A stretch of DNA of 64,000 bases from Psettodes erumei. Lineage: Eukaryota > Chordata > Actinopteri > Pleuronectiformes > Psettodidae. Below the pieces are notes generated by a model that made no database searches, had not been told where the DNA came from, and saw only the letters and a program-made list of their open reading frames with translations. The position numbers and the translations under genes are program-made. The stretch spans positions 806,001 to 870,000 of the forward strand of contig JAFBJZ010000891.1 in assembly GCA_016785225.1 (NCBI GenBank), given 5' to 3'. Below are positions 1-11,347 of the stretch, piece after piece. Numbering within the stretch: the first letter of the stretch is position 1; every line of letters starts with the position of its first letter.

Positions 1-149
1 AAACCCACCATACATGGTAAGGAGCTTCCTTGTCTTGATATCAGTGGCTTGTATCTCTTCCAGTGGCCAGGATATTATCCCAGCCGGGTATCTGATCACT
101 GGCATGGCATCGGTGTTAATGGCTTGGATCTTATTTTTGCAGTTCAGCT
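1..149 (-). mobile_element. R4/Dong LINE fragment, inverted copy
   Basis: This stretch is nearly the reverse complement of positions 299-450 of the neighbouring R4/Dong copy, and it also matches 35702-35850 in the same orientation. It encodes, on the minus strand, the segment just after the reverse transcriptase palm of an R4/Dong LINE. The left end runs out of the window and the match breaks near 149, so only the 5'-truncated head is visible. It sits head to head with the next copy, across about 25 bp of AT-rich junction. Confidence 0.75.
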
Positions 150-1449
150 ATATATAGATGCTGGATAGATATAGTGCAGGACAGTTACAAATACCTGGGG
201 TATTGGGGGATCCCACAGGCAAATGGCAATCATGAAGAGGCAGCTCGAAGGTCAGCCACAGCCAAATACCTCCAGAGGGTAAGGCAGGTCCTGAAAAGTC
301 AGCTGAATGGCAAAAATAAGATCCAAGCCATTAACAACTATGCCATGCCAGTGATCAGATACCTGGCTGGGATAATATCCTGGCCACTGGAAGAGATACA
401 AGCCACTGATATCAAGACAAGGAAGCTCCTTACCATGCATGGTGGGTTTCACCCTAAGTCCAGCGTCCTGAGGCTGTTCATAAAGCGAAAGGAGGGGGGC
501 CGAGGACTAGTAAGTGTCAGAACTACTGTCCAGGAGGAAACAACGAACCTCCAGGAATACATCGAGAAAATGGCCCCCCAGGACCAACTCCTAAGTGAAT
601 GCCTCAGGCAACAAAAGCCCAGAAGGGATGAGGAACCACTGGGCCCATCATGGAAGGACAAGCCCTTGCATGGCATGTACCACCGACAAATTGAAGAAGT
701 GGCTGATATGGACAAAACATACCAGTGGCTGGAAAAGGCTGGACTGAAAGACAGCACAGAGGCACTAATCATGGCAGCACAGGAACAGGCCCTAAACACC
801 AGAGCAATAGAGGCTGGGATCTACCACACCAGACAAGATCCCAGGTGCAGGCTGTGCAGAGAAGGCCCTGAGACAGTCCAACACATCACAGCAGGGTGTA
901 AGATGCTGGCAGGCAAGGCATACATGGAGCGGCATAACCAGGTAGCAGGCATAGTATACAGGAACATCTGTACAGAGTATGGACTGGAGGTCCCAGGGTC
1001 CAGATGGGAGACACCCCCAAAGGTGACAGAGAACAAACAGGCCAAGATCCTGTGGGACTTCCAGATCCAGACTGACAAGATGGTCATGGCCAATCAGCCT
1101 GGCATAGTGGTGGTGGATAAACATTGGAAGACAGTGGTAGTGATAGATGTAGCAATCCCCAGCGATAGGAACATCAGAAAGAAAGAACATGAGAAGCTCG
1201 AGAAATACCAAGGGCTGAAAGAGGAGATAGAGAAAATGTGGGGTGTGAAGGCGACAGTGGTACCAATAGTGATTGGGGCACTAGGGGCGGTCACCCCCAA
1301 GCTGGAAGGAGGGCTCCAACAGATACCGGGAACAACATCAGAGATCTCTGTCCAAAAGAGCGCAATGCTAGGAACAGCTAAGATTCTGCGCAGAACCCTC
1401 AGACTCCCAGGCCTCTGGTAGAGGACCCGAGTCTGAAGGAGGCACCGCC
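150..1449 (+). mobile_element. R4/Dong-type non-LTR retrotransposon, 5'-truncated
   Basis: This is the 3' part of a LINE whose endonuclease is a C-terminal restriction-like domain, unlike LINEs with an N-terminal APE endonuclease. It is closely similar to the minus-strand copy at 34681-36059. The 5' end is truncated just upstream of the protein motif YKYLG. The element-specific 3' UTR ends after CACCGCC near 1449, where the second copy continues into CAGGTGGGCG and an A-rich tail, so about 40 bp of the 3' end is missing here. The R4/Dong clade name rests on recognising the C-terminal domain and could be off by a neighbouring RLE clade. Confidence 0.8.
174..1421 (+). pseudogene. R4/Dong ORF, C-terminal RT-linker and RLE domain
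   Basis: An uninterrupted 415-codon frame covers the C-terminal half of the LINE polyprotein. In order it holds the end of the RT region (YKYLG...PQANG), a conserved linker (GGFHPKSSVLRL, GGRGLVSVRTT), a CCHC zinc finger (CRLC...H...C, around residues 224-244), and the restriction-like nuclease. In this nuclease family the PD...D-x-A motif is expected as QPDIVVVDK...VVVIDVAIP. Here the first catalytic aspartate is glycine (QPGIVVVDK, codon 1101-1103), so the endonuclease is probably dead although the frame is open. A 9-bp insertion near 200 (YKYLGYWGIPQ versus YKYLGIPQ) also separates it from the other copy. The start codon shown is only the first Met, because the true N terminus was lost by truncation. 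Confidence 0.8.
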
Positions 1450-1823
1450 GTAAACGAAACTTGGTTAAAATTTGACAATTGATGACTATTGATAATAATC
1501 ACAAATTATTATAAGGAATAAATTTATTATTAATCAAGATTAATAATAATTGGGGCACCACCCTGTGAACAGGGAACTTTAACCAAATACAGTCTCACTC
1601 GCTATGAAGGCGTAACTCGAGCACAGGCTCTCGCAACCAGCTTGGCACAATATGAACATGCAATAATGACAACCAGTAGTGGATTTCAACACAATAAAGT
1701 TTAATTTCAAATATGTTAATTTCTTAACAATATTCAAACAGTCAACTTCATGTACTATCACTACTATGCTATACTACACTAGGCTAGAACAGTTCACAAC
1801 ACGAGTAAATAGGTGCGCACATG

Positions 1824-1825
<2 letters not shown>

Positions 1826-1875
<50 letters not shown>

Positions 1876-1890
1876 TGTGTGTGCGTGTAT
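1826..1890. repeat. (GT)n microsatellite
   Basis: An almost pure GT run degrades to GCGCGTGT at its right end. It lies inside the diverged LTR at the position where the two later LTR copies also carry (CA/GT)n tracts. Confidence 0.95.
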
Positions 1891-2854
1891 GTAAATAAGG
1901 GACAGGGGAAGAGGGAGTGAGACCAGTGAGGAGGAGGAGGAAAGGGAGGGGCAAGATTGCTGACTCGGCCCACAAGTGGGTCTACGTCACTACCACTCCT
2001 TGCCCTGGAATATGGCGGGTGATTTAACCAGGCGTGGCTGATGGCGTCCTGATCAACCCCCAAGCACGACACCGGAATGGCTGAAGCAATGGCGGAGTTA
2101 GCTAGACTACGTTCTCCGCCGGTTCAGCTATATGGGGCGTGTGTACGTGTATCTATGTGCGGTTGCGTGTGGTCGGGTACACGGAACGGGTCTCAGGAGA
2201 GAGAAGAAAGAAAGAGAGGGAGCAGAATCACACTCACCACGTGGGGATCACGATGATCGTCTTTTATCTGTCCGGAGCGTAAGACACGGACAGATACGAA
2301 GCAATCAACCGTTTCGCACACGGGGAACAGGGGAGCACGGCGGCTCTACCAAAACAAACTAGCTACACAATACAAGAACTTGCAAATAACAATAGCGGAC
2401 TCACGGTCCGTTCTTCACCATACAATAGCACAGAATATGTATACATACGACAGTAAGAATCCTAACTCTGCCCAGACATTAACCTCTTACTTGGTTGGAG
2501 AGCGGATTGCGTGTCCTGTGTGGGATTCGGCTCAGCTCTGTGCGGCTCGAATCACGAGAGTTCCGTCGGGGCGCACTGGCGGGCGGAACGGCGGCTGGTC
2601 CTCGGCGGTGACGCGGGGAAAACAGCGGAGTCGACTTAATTGAAGAATTCGTTCTTCCTTCTGCAGGCAACGAGGAGCTTAGTGGCAGCGTCCTCGGGTG
2701 GATCCAGGGTAGCTCGGGATGAGCGTAGATGAGGCCAGGAATCTTAACTCGTCCAGCGAGGGGAAGATAGCGTGGTCTCGAAGGCAACGCTTGCGTGGGG
2801 TACCTCCGATGATAACCGTAGTTAAAGCAGGAAGCAACGCGTTCAGAGTGTGCT

Positions 2855-2869
2855 GGGGTATATATACCC
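2855..2869 (-). promoter_or_regulatory. TATA-type core promoter of the diverged LTR
   Basis: The palindrome GGGTATATATACCC lies about 250 bp inside the LTR as read on the minus strand, with a CCAAT motif about 60 bp upstream (2925 on plus). The two related LTRs have a TATA motif at the same relative place. This is inferred from position and motif only. Confidence 0.45.
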
Positions 2870-3119
2870 GAGCTGGCGTTATGGGTTGGAGGCGGGACCT
2901 TGCGTCGGTTCCGCCGGCTCTCAGCCAATCAGAGCCCAGGATTGGACTCTGCCGGATATCACACCTACTTGTGAAAACGCTAAGCCTGTTGGGAAATAGG
3001 GTCCTTTCAGGACTCCCATTGTTCTCTTTGTGGCCCCTTCAGCATGGTCAGCAGGCTTTATGGGGTACAACAGGCCTCAGCTCAGGCTTTGTGAAGTACC
3101 AGGCTTAGTAGGCCCAACA

Positions 3120-3339
3120 CCCAGCGGCCAGCCTACCCGTCCAAGTGCCAACGGCCGTCCAAGCGCCAGCAGCCAGCCTCCCCTCCCAAGCCCCAGCAGC
3201 CGGGGTTCGGGGTGACCCAAAGCAAAGCTGGCATGTGGGACTTTGCACTTTCCCTGGATGGTGTTGCTCTTCCCTCCAATGAGAAGCCTGTTGATTCACA
3301 GATTAATGTTGAGCCAAGATCTTCTAGATTATCCGAGAT
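3120..3339. other. C-rich unassigned junction between LTR and Gypsy
   Basis: A CCAAGC/CCAGCAGCC-rich stretch (3120-3205) is followed by about 130 bp that I cannot place. It is either flanking DNA caught between two insertions or a degraded internal part of one of them. Confidence 0.4.
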
Positions 3340-3509
3340 TCATTCTAGCGGACGTGCTGCAACCAAGCCCCTCTGCCCACAAAGCCCGTCCAAGCCGCAG
3401 AACCGGCCCATGCCCAAGTCCCTGCGCCGGAGTGCCAGGTCGAGCAAGAGGCTTGGCTATCATCGTGCAAGTTTACCCCCCAGATATATCGGCCCCCTGA
3501 GACCTCCAG

Positions 3510-3737
3510 CCAAGCCCCCCCCACCTCATCGACGGCCGCCCAGCATTTACCGTACGTCGCCTGTTGGACGTACGTAGGCGGGGCCGTGGTTTCCAGTACC
3601 TTGTGGACTGGGAGGGGTACGGTCCGGGGAATAGATCTTGGATCAGCAAGAGCCTGATCCTGGACCCGGGGCTGCTCGTTGGTTTCTACCGGGAGTTCCC
3701 AGAGAAACCCGGTAGGCCGCCAGGGGGCGTCCATTGA
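3510..3737 (+). pseudogene. Gypsy integrase C-terminal chromodomain, fragment
   Basis: The frame ending at TGA 3735-3737 encodes a recognisable chromodomain tail: LIDGRPAFTVRRLLDVRRR, then GRGFQYLVDWEGYGPGNRSW, ILDPGLL and a closing PEKPGRPPGGVH. The YLVDWEGYG core is the chromodomain signature of fish Sushi-type Gypsy elements, where it is thought to steer integration to histone marks. A stop (TGA at about 3500) breaks the same frame just upstream, and everything before it is missing or shifted, so this is a relict. The stop codon lies 11 bp before the LTR, as is normal for the family. Confidence 0.75.
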
Positions 3738-3748
3738 GCGGGGGGTAC

Positions 3749-4271
3749 TGTGACGGCCCAGGATGGGCGTCCCTTTCCGGTTTGCCTCTCCCTCTCTTTT
3801 CCCTTACTCCCAGGTGGTGGCAGGAGGCGTGGCCGGCCATAATTAGCAGATGAGACACACCTGACTCTCATCTGCAAATCAGCACATCCCCCTACTTAAG
3901 CCCAGCTCTCTAGTTACTCAGGCCCAGATGATTGCATTGCCACATCCAGCGTTCTTTCCCACGACCACGTTCCTGACCACGATCCCGACCATTGCTACGT
4001 CCCTGACCACGGCTACATTCCTGACCACGATCCCGACCACTGCTACATCCCTGACCACGGCTACGTCCCTGACCACGATCCCGACCACTGCTACGTCCCC
4101 GACCACGACTACGTCTACGCCAACCTCCCGGAAGAGTCGGCACCAGCTACACCACGTGTGCGACTCTTCAGGGATTTACCTTGAGCTATTTTCCTTGCTG
4201 GTAACCAATAAAACCTCAAACCAAGTGCCTCTGGTCTCCGGCCCTTTCTGGTCCGAAACCCCACCGTGACA
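3749..4271 (+). mobile_element. Gypsy 3' LTR, 523 bp
   Basis: It begins TGTGACGGCC directly after the polypurine run and ends CCGTGACA, giving the TG...CA ends expected of an LTR. A CTACTTAAGCCC motif (3892-3903) fits the TATA-like box of this LTR type and AATAAA at 4207 is a likely polyadenylation signal. A 48-bp tandem repeat lies between them. Confidence 0.8.
3972..4115 (+). repeat. 48-bp minisatellite inside the Gypsy LTR (3 units)
   Basis: Three 48-bp units start at 3972, 4020 and 4068, each opening CCTGACCACGATCCCGACCA. Each unit is itself built from shorter GACCACG-containing subrepeats. It lies downstream of the presumed promoter, so it would be transcribed in R/U5. Confidence 0.85.
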
Positions 4272-6774
4272 ACTGTGACTCACAGTACTTTCACAGGAAA
4301 GTGATATAACTACAGTACATCACTTTATCACCCACCTGAATTACTGAAAGGTAACTCACATATTAGTCACTCCACAGATACTGCACAGACACTGATATGT
4401 GCAATTGAATCTCCAATCCCCTTCCTTTATTTATCATAGATACTGACTGTATCACAATATTATAGGACTTCACCCAGCTATTAAGTTGACTGATATGTGT
4501 TGATCTGTGTAGCAAACACAGGTGTACAATATTTTCAATATTATCACTATTTATTTTATGTACTTGCATTTAGCACCTGTGTATAATGTGGCACTAATGA
4601 CTCCTTATTACACCCTCTACTGACATTTCAACTCCTTTTTATTCAGTGCCTTCAAATCCTTTAGTTTTCACTCTTCTGTGAAAGATATGACATTTTAAGC
4701 CATTTCAAAATTGATTAACAGATACATTCGGTGTGACCAAGCATCATTGAAATTTCTCTTTTAATTTCAGTACACTATCACTATTGCTTATGTGAATTTT
4801 AATGTTACACTAATTTGAATAGAAACATCACACATACTGGAATACATTTTCCACATAGAGAAGATGAGAGGCTGTAACCAGTGCAAATATAAGTTCTGCA
4901 TGTTGTTTGTTTTGTTACAGCTAAGTAAAATATAAAATTGTTAAAAGGAATGGTTGCCCTGAAGGGTCAGCACAGTGATTAGTTAAATAAACACATCATT
5001 AATTTAACAGCACACATGCTGCAGACATGCACAAGTCAACCAGGTACAGAAACATGCTGCAAATACACTCAACACAAACAAACACATTTTCTTAAGTGGC
5101 CTGTGCTTTGTCTATCTGCATATATTTTCTTGTGTTGAGCGCTCCACCCTGCTCAACCTGTGGAGGAAACTCTTGATACTTACTATAAATCTAGGACAAT
5201 CAGTCACCATGTTCACTGTTACATAAGCATCCGTTCCCTCATGGATACATTGTTTCTCAGATCAGGAACAGAGCTCAGGCAAGGACATTAAATACACACA
5301 CAGGTTAACAAAACTGAAATCCTCCGCCTTGTGAGGATCAAAAACCGACACAGACAGATTCAGTAAATAATAATAATCCAATGCATTCACATTCAATACA
5401 TGCCTTTTCATATCATGGCTGTATGTGTTCCTTTTTTATTTTGACCAGTTTCAAATTATCATCTGCTGTTGGTCAGTACATTTTCCCCACCAACATTTAA
5501 TGAATAAAGTATAACAAATGGATTAAAGAATAACCGTGGTAAGGGAAGAAATGGCGTAGTATAATATACATAGAAGTATAAGGCATGTTATAGTGTAATT
5601 TAACCCTTACAATATTGAGATATTTGCTAAAACTAGACTTTTCATATAATAGAATAATCATAGAACAGACCTCAGTGATGACAGCTATGATGCAGTAATG
5701 CACAGATGTCAGAAAAATGATGAAAAAATAAATTAAATATGATTTCTGGCAAATGGCTCCCTCCCATCGAATAAAATTAGACCTGGCCTTTAGCATTAGG
5801 TCATAGGGTTGAGGTGAGGTGAGGGTAAGGTTGGCTAGCACAGCAATATCACATCAGGAGATGTGTGTTTGGACGACTGGACAAAAGACTTCCAATAGAC
5901 TCTGAAGGAGGTCTGCTTTTCACTTATTTTCAACAATGTGAGTTAGATAGTTGTCCATGGAGGTTATCAGTCTGGTCATCAGTCAGCAACACTGTTTGAA
6001 ACCATACTGGTTCTCCTGGGGGTGTTACAACACAGAAGGGCAAGGCCAATGGAATCCATCAGTACTACTCTGAAGGCAAATGAGACTTTCAAATCAAACA
6101 TGGTTTACTGCTGTTTCTGTAGCATGTAAAGATCTGCCTGCTGTTGACCAATGACTGCTAAATCCTGTCCTCTAGTGGGTGATCAAATCAAATTCCTGAA
6201 TCCCTATCATAAGTACTCCCCTCCCCCATATTTAGTTTAATTACAAAAAGATGCTCTCATTGCTATTTACTGTAAATTCAAAGTGTGATCAGCTCATGAC
6301 AAAGGCAGCAGGTTTGTTTTACCATCACCAAGACTATAGGGTTACAATTAACAAAACCAATAGACTGCCATGAACCTGCTATGTTGGGAGCTGTCCGCTT
6401 TATCTGCTCTTTTCTATAATGTATACATTTTTAATTTATAAAAGATACGGTTGGACAGGTCATGGCCTAAGTTTCACATTCAGTATGATGTAGTATCAGG
6501 GTTACTACCGGACACTGAGATGTGCTTCAGCACATGTGCCTCACTTCTCTGTTTACTTTTCGACCAAAACACTGACTCCACATACACACCAGCATGGAGA
6601 AACTGCTATCACAGTAAGCACTTCCTCAGGCTATAACACTAATCCATGAAACACTGCCAAAACACAGACCCACACATGTACACTTGCAGGGAGGCACCCA
6701 CACACACACACAGAACCAGCACTTGACTATCAACAGGAAACATCTTTTGCAGAACAGGAAGTCCTACTCTCTAA

Positions 6775-6875
6775 TTGGTTGGGGGTGACGAAGAGAGAAA
6801 TGCATCTCAGCCAATCAGAGAGCTCTTATTTTAGGGGCAAGTATAAAAGCAGAGAGGCTGCTCTGCTGATAGTCA
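6775..6875 (+). promoter_or_regulatory. Candidate core promoter: inverted CCAAT pair and TATA
   Basis: ATTGG (6775-6779), a TGACG motif (6786), CCAAT within CAGCCAATCAGAG (6809-6821) and TATAAAA (6842-6848) are ordered and spaced like a vertebrate TATA promoter, with a start expected near 6872. No open frame follows within several kilobases, so it could drive a non-coding 5' exon, be a relict LTR promoter, or be chance. Confidence 0.35.
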
Positions 6876-8281
6876 GACTAAGAACTGACACTGACATTGT
6901 TGTGTACGCGCGCGCATGCGTGTATGTGTTCCCAGTCAAGTGACTCACAATTTCCCTTTTGTCTTCTTAACACTGATTCAGGTCACAAATTCAATATCAC
7001 AAGTATAAGAACTTTGAACTTATTGTGATACTGTGTTTGCTCTGTTTCTTTGCTTAATTTGACTTCATGTGGTGAGGTGCAGCTGCACACTTCATAATCA
7101 GTTTTTGCTCACCCAAAGGTTAGAGAAGAAGACTTTGTAACTTCTTCTATCGAGAAGTTTTCCAATTCTCCAGATACGGAAAGTGACAGAACTACTACTT
7201 AAGATGTTGAAATGGTTAACTGGGCATTTTGGAGAATATACTTATCCAATTTCCTGTTAATCTCATGTTTGTTATGTATGAAGCTCAGGGCAGGAAATGA
7301 ATGACTTAGTTTGGCTTATGGGGAACAGATAGTCTGGCCCTACCTGAAGTTTACACAAAAAAATATTTTTAATGCACAACTTTAAGCACAGTACTTCTGT
7401 GTCGATACGGTATATTTTGAACTTTGGATATAGTATGGCTAGTAGTTTCCTCCTGTCCACTCTTCTTGTTAAACTAATATGAGCACATACCATCTCTGTT
7501 TAGGCAGCACAGTGCCTCATTACATAAGTAATTTACAGAATAATTTAACAGAATTGACTGACACTGTTTTTTGTGGCTTTTCCATAGCAACAAGGACACT
7601 ACTTTGACAACACTAAACACACTTTGCTGCTGAATTTTGCAAAAACATAATTTAATTTACCATCAAAAGTAATAAAAGCCAAACAATCTGTACAGCTAGG
7701 AAACACCAAAGTTAAGTTACTTTTCAATGTGGGTGAAGTTACCATTTAAACTTAAACTTCATGCTGCAATTGTTTTGAGAACACCATATGTCTGCCTCAT
7801 GAAGAAAATCACTGCAGACTGTCCTTCCATTAGTGGATAGACACAAAAACAAACAAACTGTACATAGATATGTGTACAGCATATACAATTATACACACGC
7901 ATATATATAGTGCATTGTCTACATTTTAAGATTCAGATATTTTTGTTTTGTTTTTTGGTTAGAGGGTCATTGGACCAAGATGTATGTACCTTATGCTTAT
8001 TTCACTTCTCAACCACACAGTCCTGATAATGCAGATTATCTGAGCATGTGAGTGTCATTGGGTAAAATCACTTACAAAAAGTGCAAAAGTGCATTAGTTA
8101 AATTTACTGGAAAGTTTCCCTGAATTCCCTTCTGTCCTATTATAGAGAAGCTACACAGCACTAGTGTAGAGTAGTTGTGAATGTTATCTATGAGTCTATG
8201 CAGAAGATGGAACTGCTCTCCATCAGTTTGCATGACACATCTCAATGTGAGCAGATGAAACCCCTGCTTATATTATTATTA

Positions 8282-8283
<2 letters not shown>

Positions 8284-8314
<31 letters not shown>
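8284..8314. repeat. (GT)n microsatellite
   Basis: A pure GT run of about 15 units follows a short ATT run. Confidence 0.95.
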
Positions 8315-8315
<1 letters not shown>

Positions 8316-11312
8316 CAGAAGATTCAGCTGACTGTGCTAACACATGCACTAACCTCTTACAGACCTAATTTCTTTAAATTACTCATCTTGTTTCATAAAA
8401 GCAGCACATGAAATTTAAATTTAGAATTATGCTGTTATCTGACATACATGTGTGTCCTTACCATTGCGTCTGACTGAAAACATTCCTCACTGAGATAAAT
8501 AAGCTGCACTGATGTCAGGGAGAACCTGAGGTGAAAAGGCCTGTGGCGTGAATAATGACACACAAGTCTGTTTTTGGATTATACCTCAGTAGTGGTACTA
8601 AATCTAATCCATCTGGAGAGTCACATCACTGAACACACAGACATTTGAGGAGACTGTTGTTAAAGATTTAAAGATCTACAAAGTAATGAAAACAAGCTCT
8701 TAAGGGAATTTTTCAAATCACTGCATGTCTGTGGTGTCTGTAAAATTTAGCTGTAACACAGGGATGTGTTAGTCATTCTACTGAGTCAGTCCTCTAGGTG
8801 GGAGGATTCAGGTGTCCAGGGATCCAGTAATGAAAGTCCCAATGATTTTCAGCAATTTTTGGTAACTGACAGTACTTGCATTGACATGTAAATCTGGTGG
8901 TTGAATTATCAGTACAAAGGTACACAGATCACCATTAATGAAAATAGCTGGTTTGTTATGGAAGAAAACATATCTCAGCAGCTTTTGAAGTTTAAAAGCC
9001 ATTGAAGTTCAAGCACTAACTTTTTTTTCATTGAAATTATGTATCTGAATTTCTGCCTCTGAATTCAAAATTCTATTCACTTTTATTTTTCAGTGTACAA
9101 ATTCAGAATCAATCATTTAAGTCTTTATAAAAACAAACTATATATTCAAGTTGCCCAAATTTAACAGTCTATATTCAGATCCCAAAATTCCATTAATAAA
9201 TTCAAATTAAACATCCTGGATACTAAGGATAAGCAATGGATTCTGTCTTATTTTGTCTCTGCTTGAAATTACAGGAAGGCAGCCAGCAACAGCAACAATC
9301 CCAAACAATGGCACTTTAACGTTTGTGTTGTTTGCTTTTGTTCGATCCAGTAACAGGTAACAACTGCTGCACATGAATAGAATTTATTAGACATCTAACT
9401 TTTAATGGCGTGGCGTGTAACTGCACAGTTTTAGCAGGACCTATTAAATACTCCCCTTGTTGAGTTGGCATAACTTGAGTAGCTCTGTTTTTCATTGACT
9501 TTTACCTGTATGCTTTCCAGGCCTTCTTGCTTACCAAGACACAGGGCTTACACCTTGTTCACCTGTCTCAGAGAGGTAAGATATAACAGCACACAGACCA
9601 TAGTAAAGCATTTAATAAAATAGATTCACACTGAAGTTACCATCTAACCTGTGCTTTTGTTTTAAATCTGGAGAAAAAAAATCTTAATACAATTTTTCTT
9701 TCACTGCACAGAACCAGAAAGAGAGAGCTTGAGAGGCCCAAGATATTAAAGCTGTGGATGGAGTATCGCTCACCCTGGATGTGTGTGTTGGGATTTCCAC
9801 ACCTGACTACTTACCATGCACAGTTTACGCCTGAGGGCATAGTTGTGAGATTTAAGGACTGTTAACGACTGAATGAAATAAGACAAATGACTTTTTTTTT
9901 CAAATTCGAAGAAAGCAAGCAGTATATTAGGTGACTGTACAGTTGGCAGAAATACAAAAATGGTGGTATCCATAACAACAGTTGCAGCACTAGTATAGGC
10001 TAGACTAGACATCTAGTGTAGCTATGGGGTCACCCCACCTCTTAAAAAATTTCATGGATCTGGATACTGACCTGAATCACTGACAAAATTTAAGTTCGAC
10101 CAAGAGCCGCCTCTGGGAAAATTCTCCATTGCTTTTCTTATAGTACTGCAAATAAACACACAAAGTGAGACCAAGATATAATATCACATTGTCTTAGCAT
10201 AGCAGAAATCATCAACTATTGCATATCAAATTTGTCTACTAATATTACCTAAGCCCAACTCTGGAAATAAATGGGATGAGAATGGTAGTAAAAAGGAAAA
10301 CATTAATTATATTATTTAATCAAACTGGAATAATAAGACACCCCATCTTTCCCTGTGTGTCATCAGTTGTTAGCTCACATGGGGTCTCTTGTTGGGGTGG
10401 AGTGAGAAACATAATGAAAAATAAAAGAGAACATCGGATAGCTGAAAAGGTGTTGGTGGCTCAGGAAACATTTAATGTTTTAACTCTTTGCTTTTGAAGA
10501 ATGCAACCCAGTGACATTGCTATATTTCTTTAGGATATTATGTGGCTGATCTGTTTACCCAGGGATGTGCAGTTCAATCATTACATTCACATTTAAAACA
10601 AAACAACCTCATCTCCTCTTTGCTCCCCTTCTGTAGCCTGTTTTTAGCCATTTGGGCTATGAAGAAAATGTGTTCCATTTGTGACACCAATACATTTGCT
10701 TGACCATATGCTGTATATTTTACATTAGCCCTATGAGAGCTGTTTTTTTCCACACACACCCCTTTCCTCAACATGTACAGTATGCACGTGTTCTCTTTAC
10801 TTTTGAATGTGTATACGTATCTTCACGCATGCTTGTGTGTGTGGTCGTTGAATGTTGGCCGGCCTGATGTAATCTAACAAACAGTGGGAGCTGATGGGAT
10901 GGGATGGAATCCAGCAGTTCCTGGCTCGCTTTCAGGAGTGTTAAAAGCAACAGGCGTCACAGTGGAGCATTGCTCCACACACATCGCTCATCAGCCAGCT
11001 CTTCTGTGATTACTTGTCTGCTGCCAGTGGCAGATGCTCAGAAATCACTGCAAGTCTCAGGCAAACACAATTATAGAATGGGGAAATCCAGAAACTCTGG
11101 TGCCAGCTGTATGTGTGTCAGAAAGTGTGGGTACACTGTGTGTGAGTTTGTGTATGTGTGTGAGGTCATTTTATTATGCAGTTAAAGTGCCAGCCTGTTT
11201 CCCTTCTCTGCCATCCAAGTGCTAAGTTAGAAAAAGCACCACTGGGTGCTGCCAGGAGTAGCAGGGATAGATTAACAGAGTAACAAAAAGCTGTGACACA
11301 CATGCTTAAGTG

Positions 11313-11314
<2 letters not shown>

Positions 11315-11342
<28 letters not shown>
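11315..11342. repeat. (CA)n microsatellite
   Basis: A CA run of about 14 units is followed by CATACACTCATG. Confidence 0.9.

Positions 11343-11347
<5 letters not shown>

Larger units (their letters stand above)
1450..3119 (-). mobile_element. Long LTR of retrovirus-like family (diverged copy)
   Basis: Read on the minus strand this begins TGTTGGGCC at 3119. It shares its plan with the better preserved LTRs at 24310-25814 and 26315-27792: a 5' TGTTGG start, a TATA region about 225-260 bp in, a (CA)n tract further on, and a GGTGGTGCCCC block near the 3' end (1554-1564 on plus). A CCAAT motif lies in the presumed U3 at 2925. The left boundary abuts the R4 3' end and the terminal CA is not clear, so the 3' edge is truncated or diverged. 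No primer-binding site or internal region is attached. It is either a relative of, or an older copy within, the LTR family at 24-28 kb. Confidence 0.55.
3340..4271 (+). mobile_element. Ty3/Gypsy (chromovirus) 3' end with 3' LTR
   Basis: This is the last part of the pol gene of a chromodomain-bearing Gypsy element (Sushi-like in fish), followed by a polypurine run (GAGCGGGGGG, 3737-3745) and an LTR. The rest of the element to the left is missing. The upstream part (3340-3509) is consistent in composition with the proline-rich linker after integrase but is too decayed to align by eye. Confidence 0.75.
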
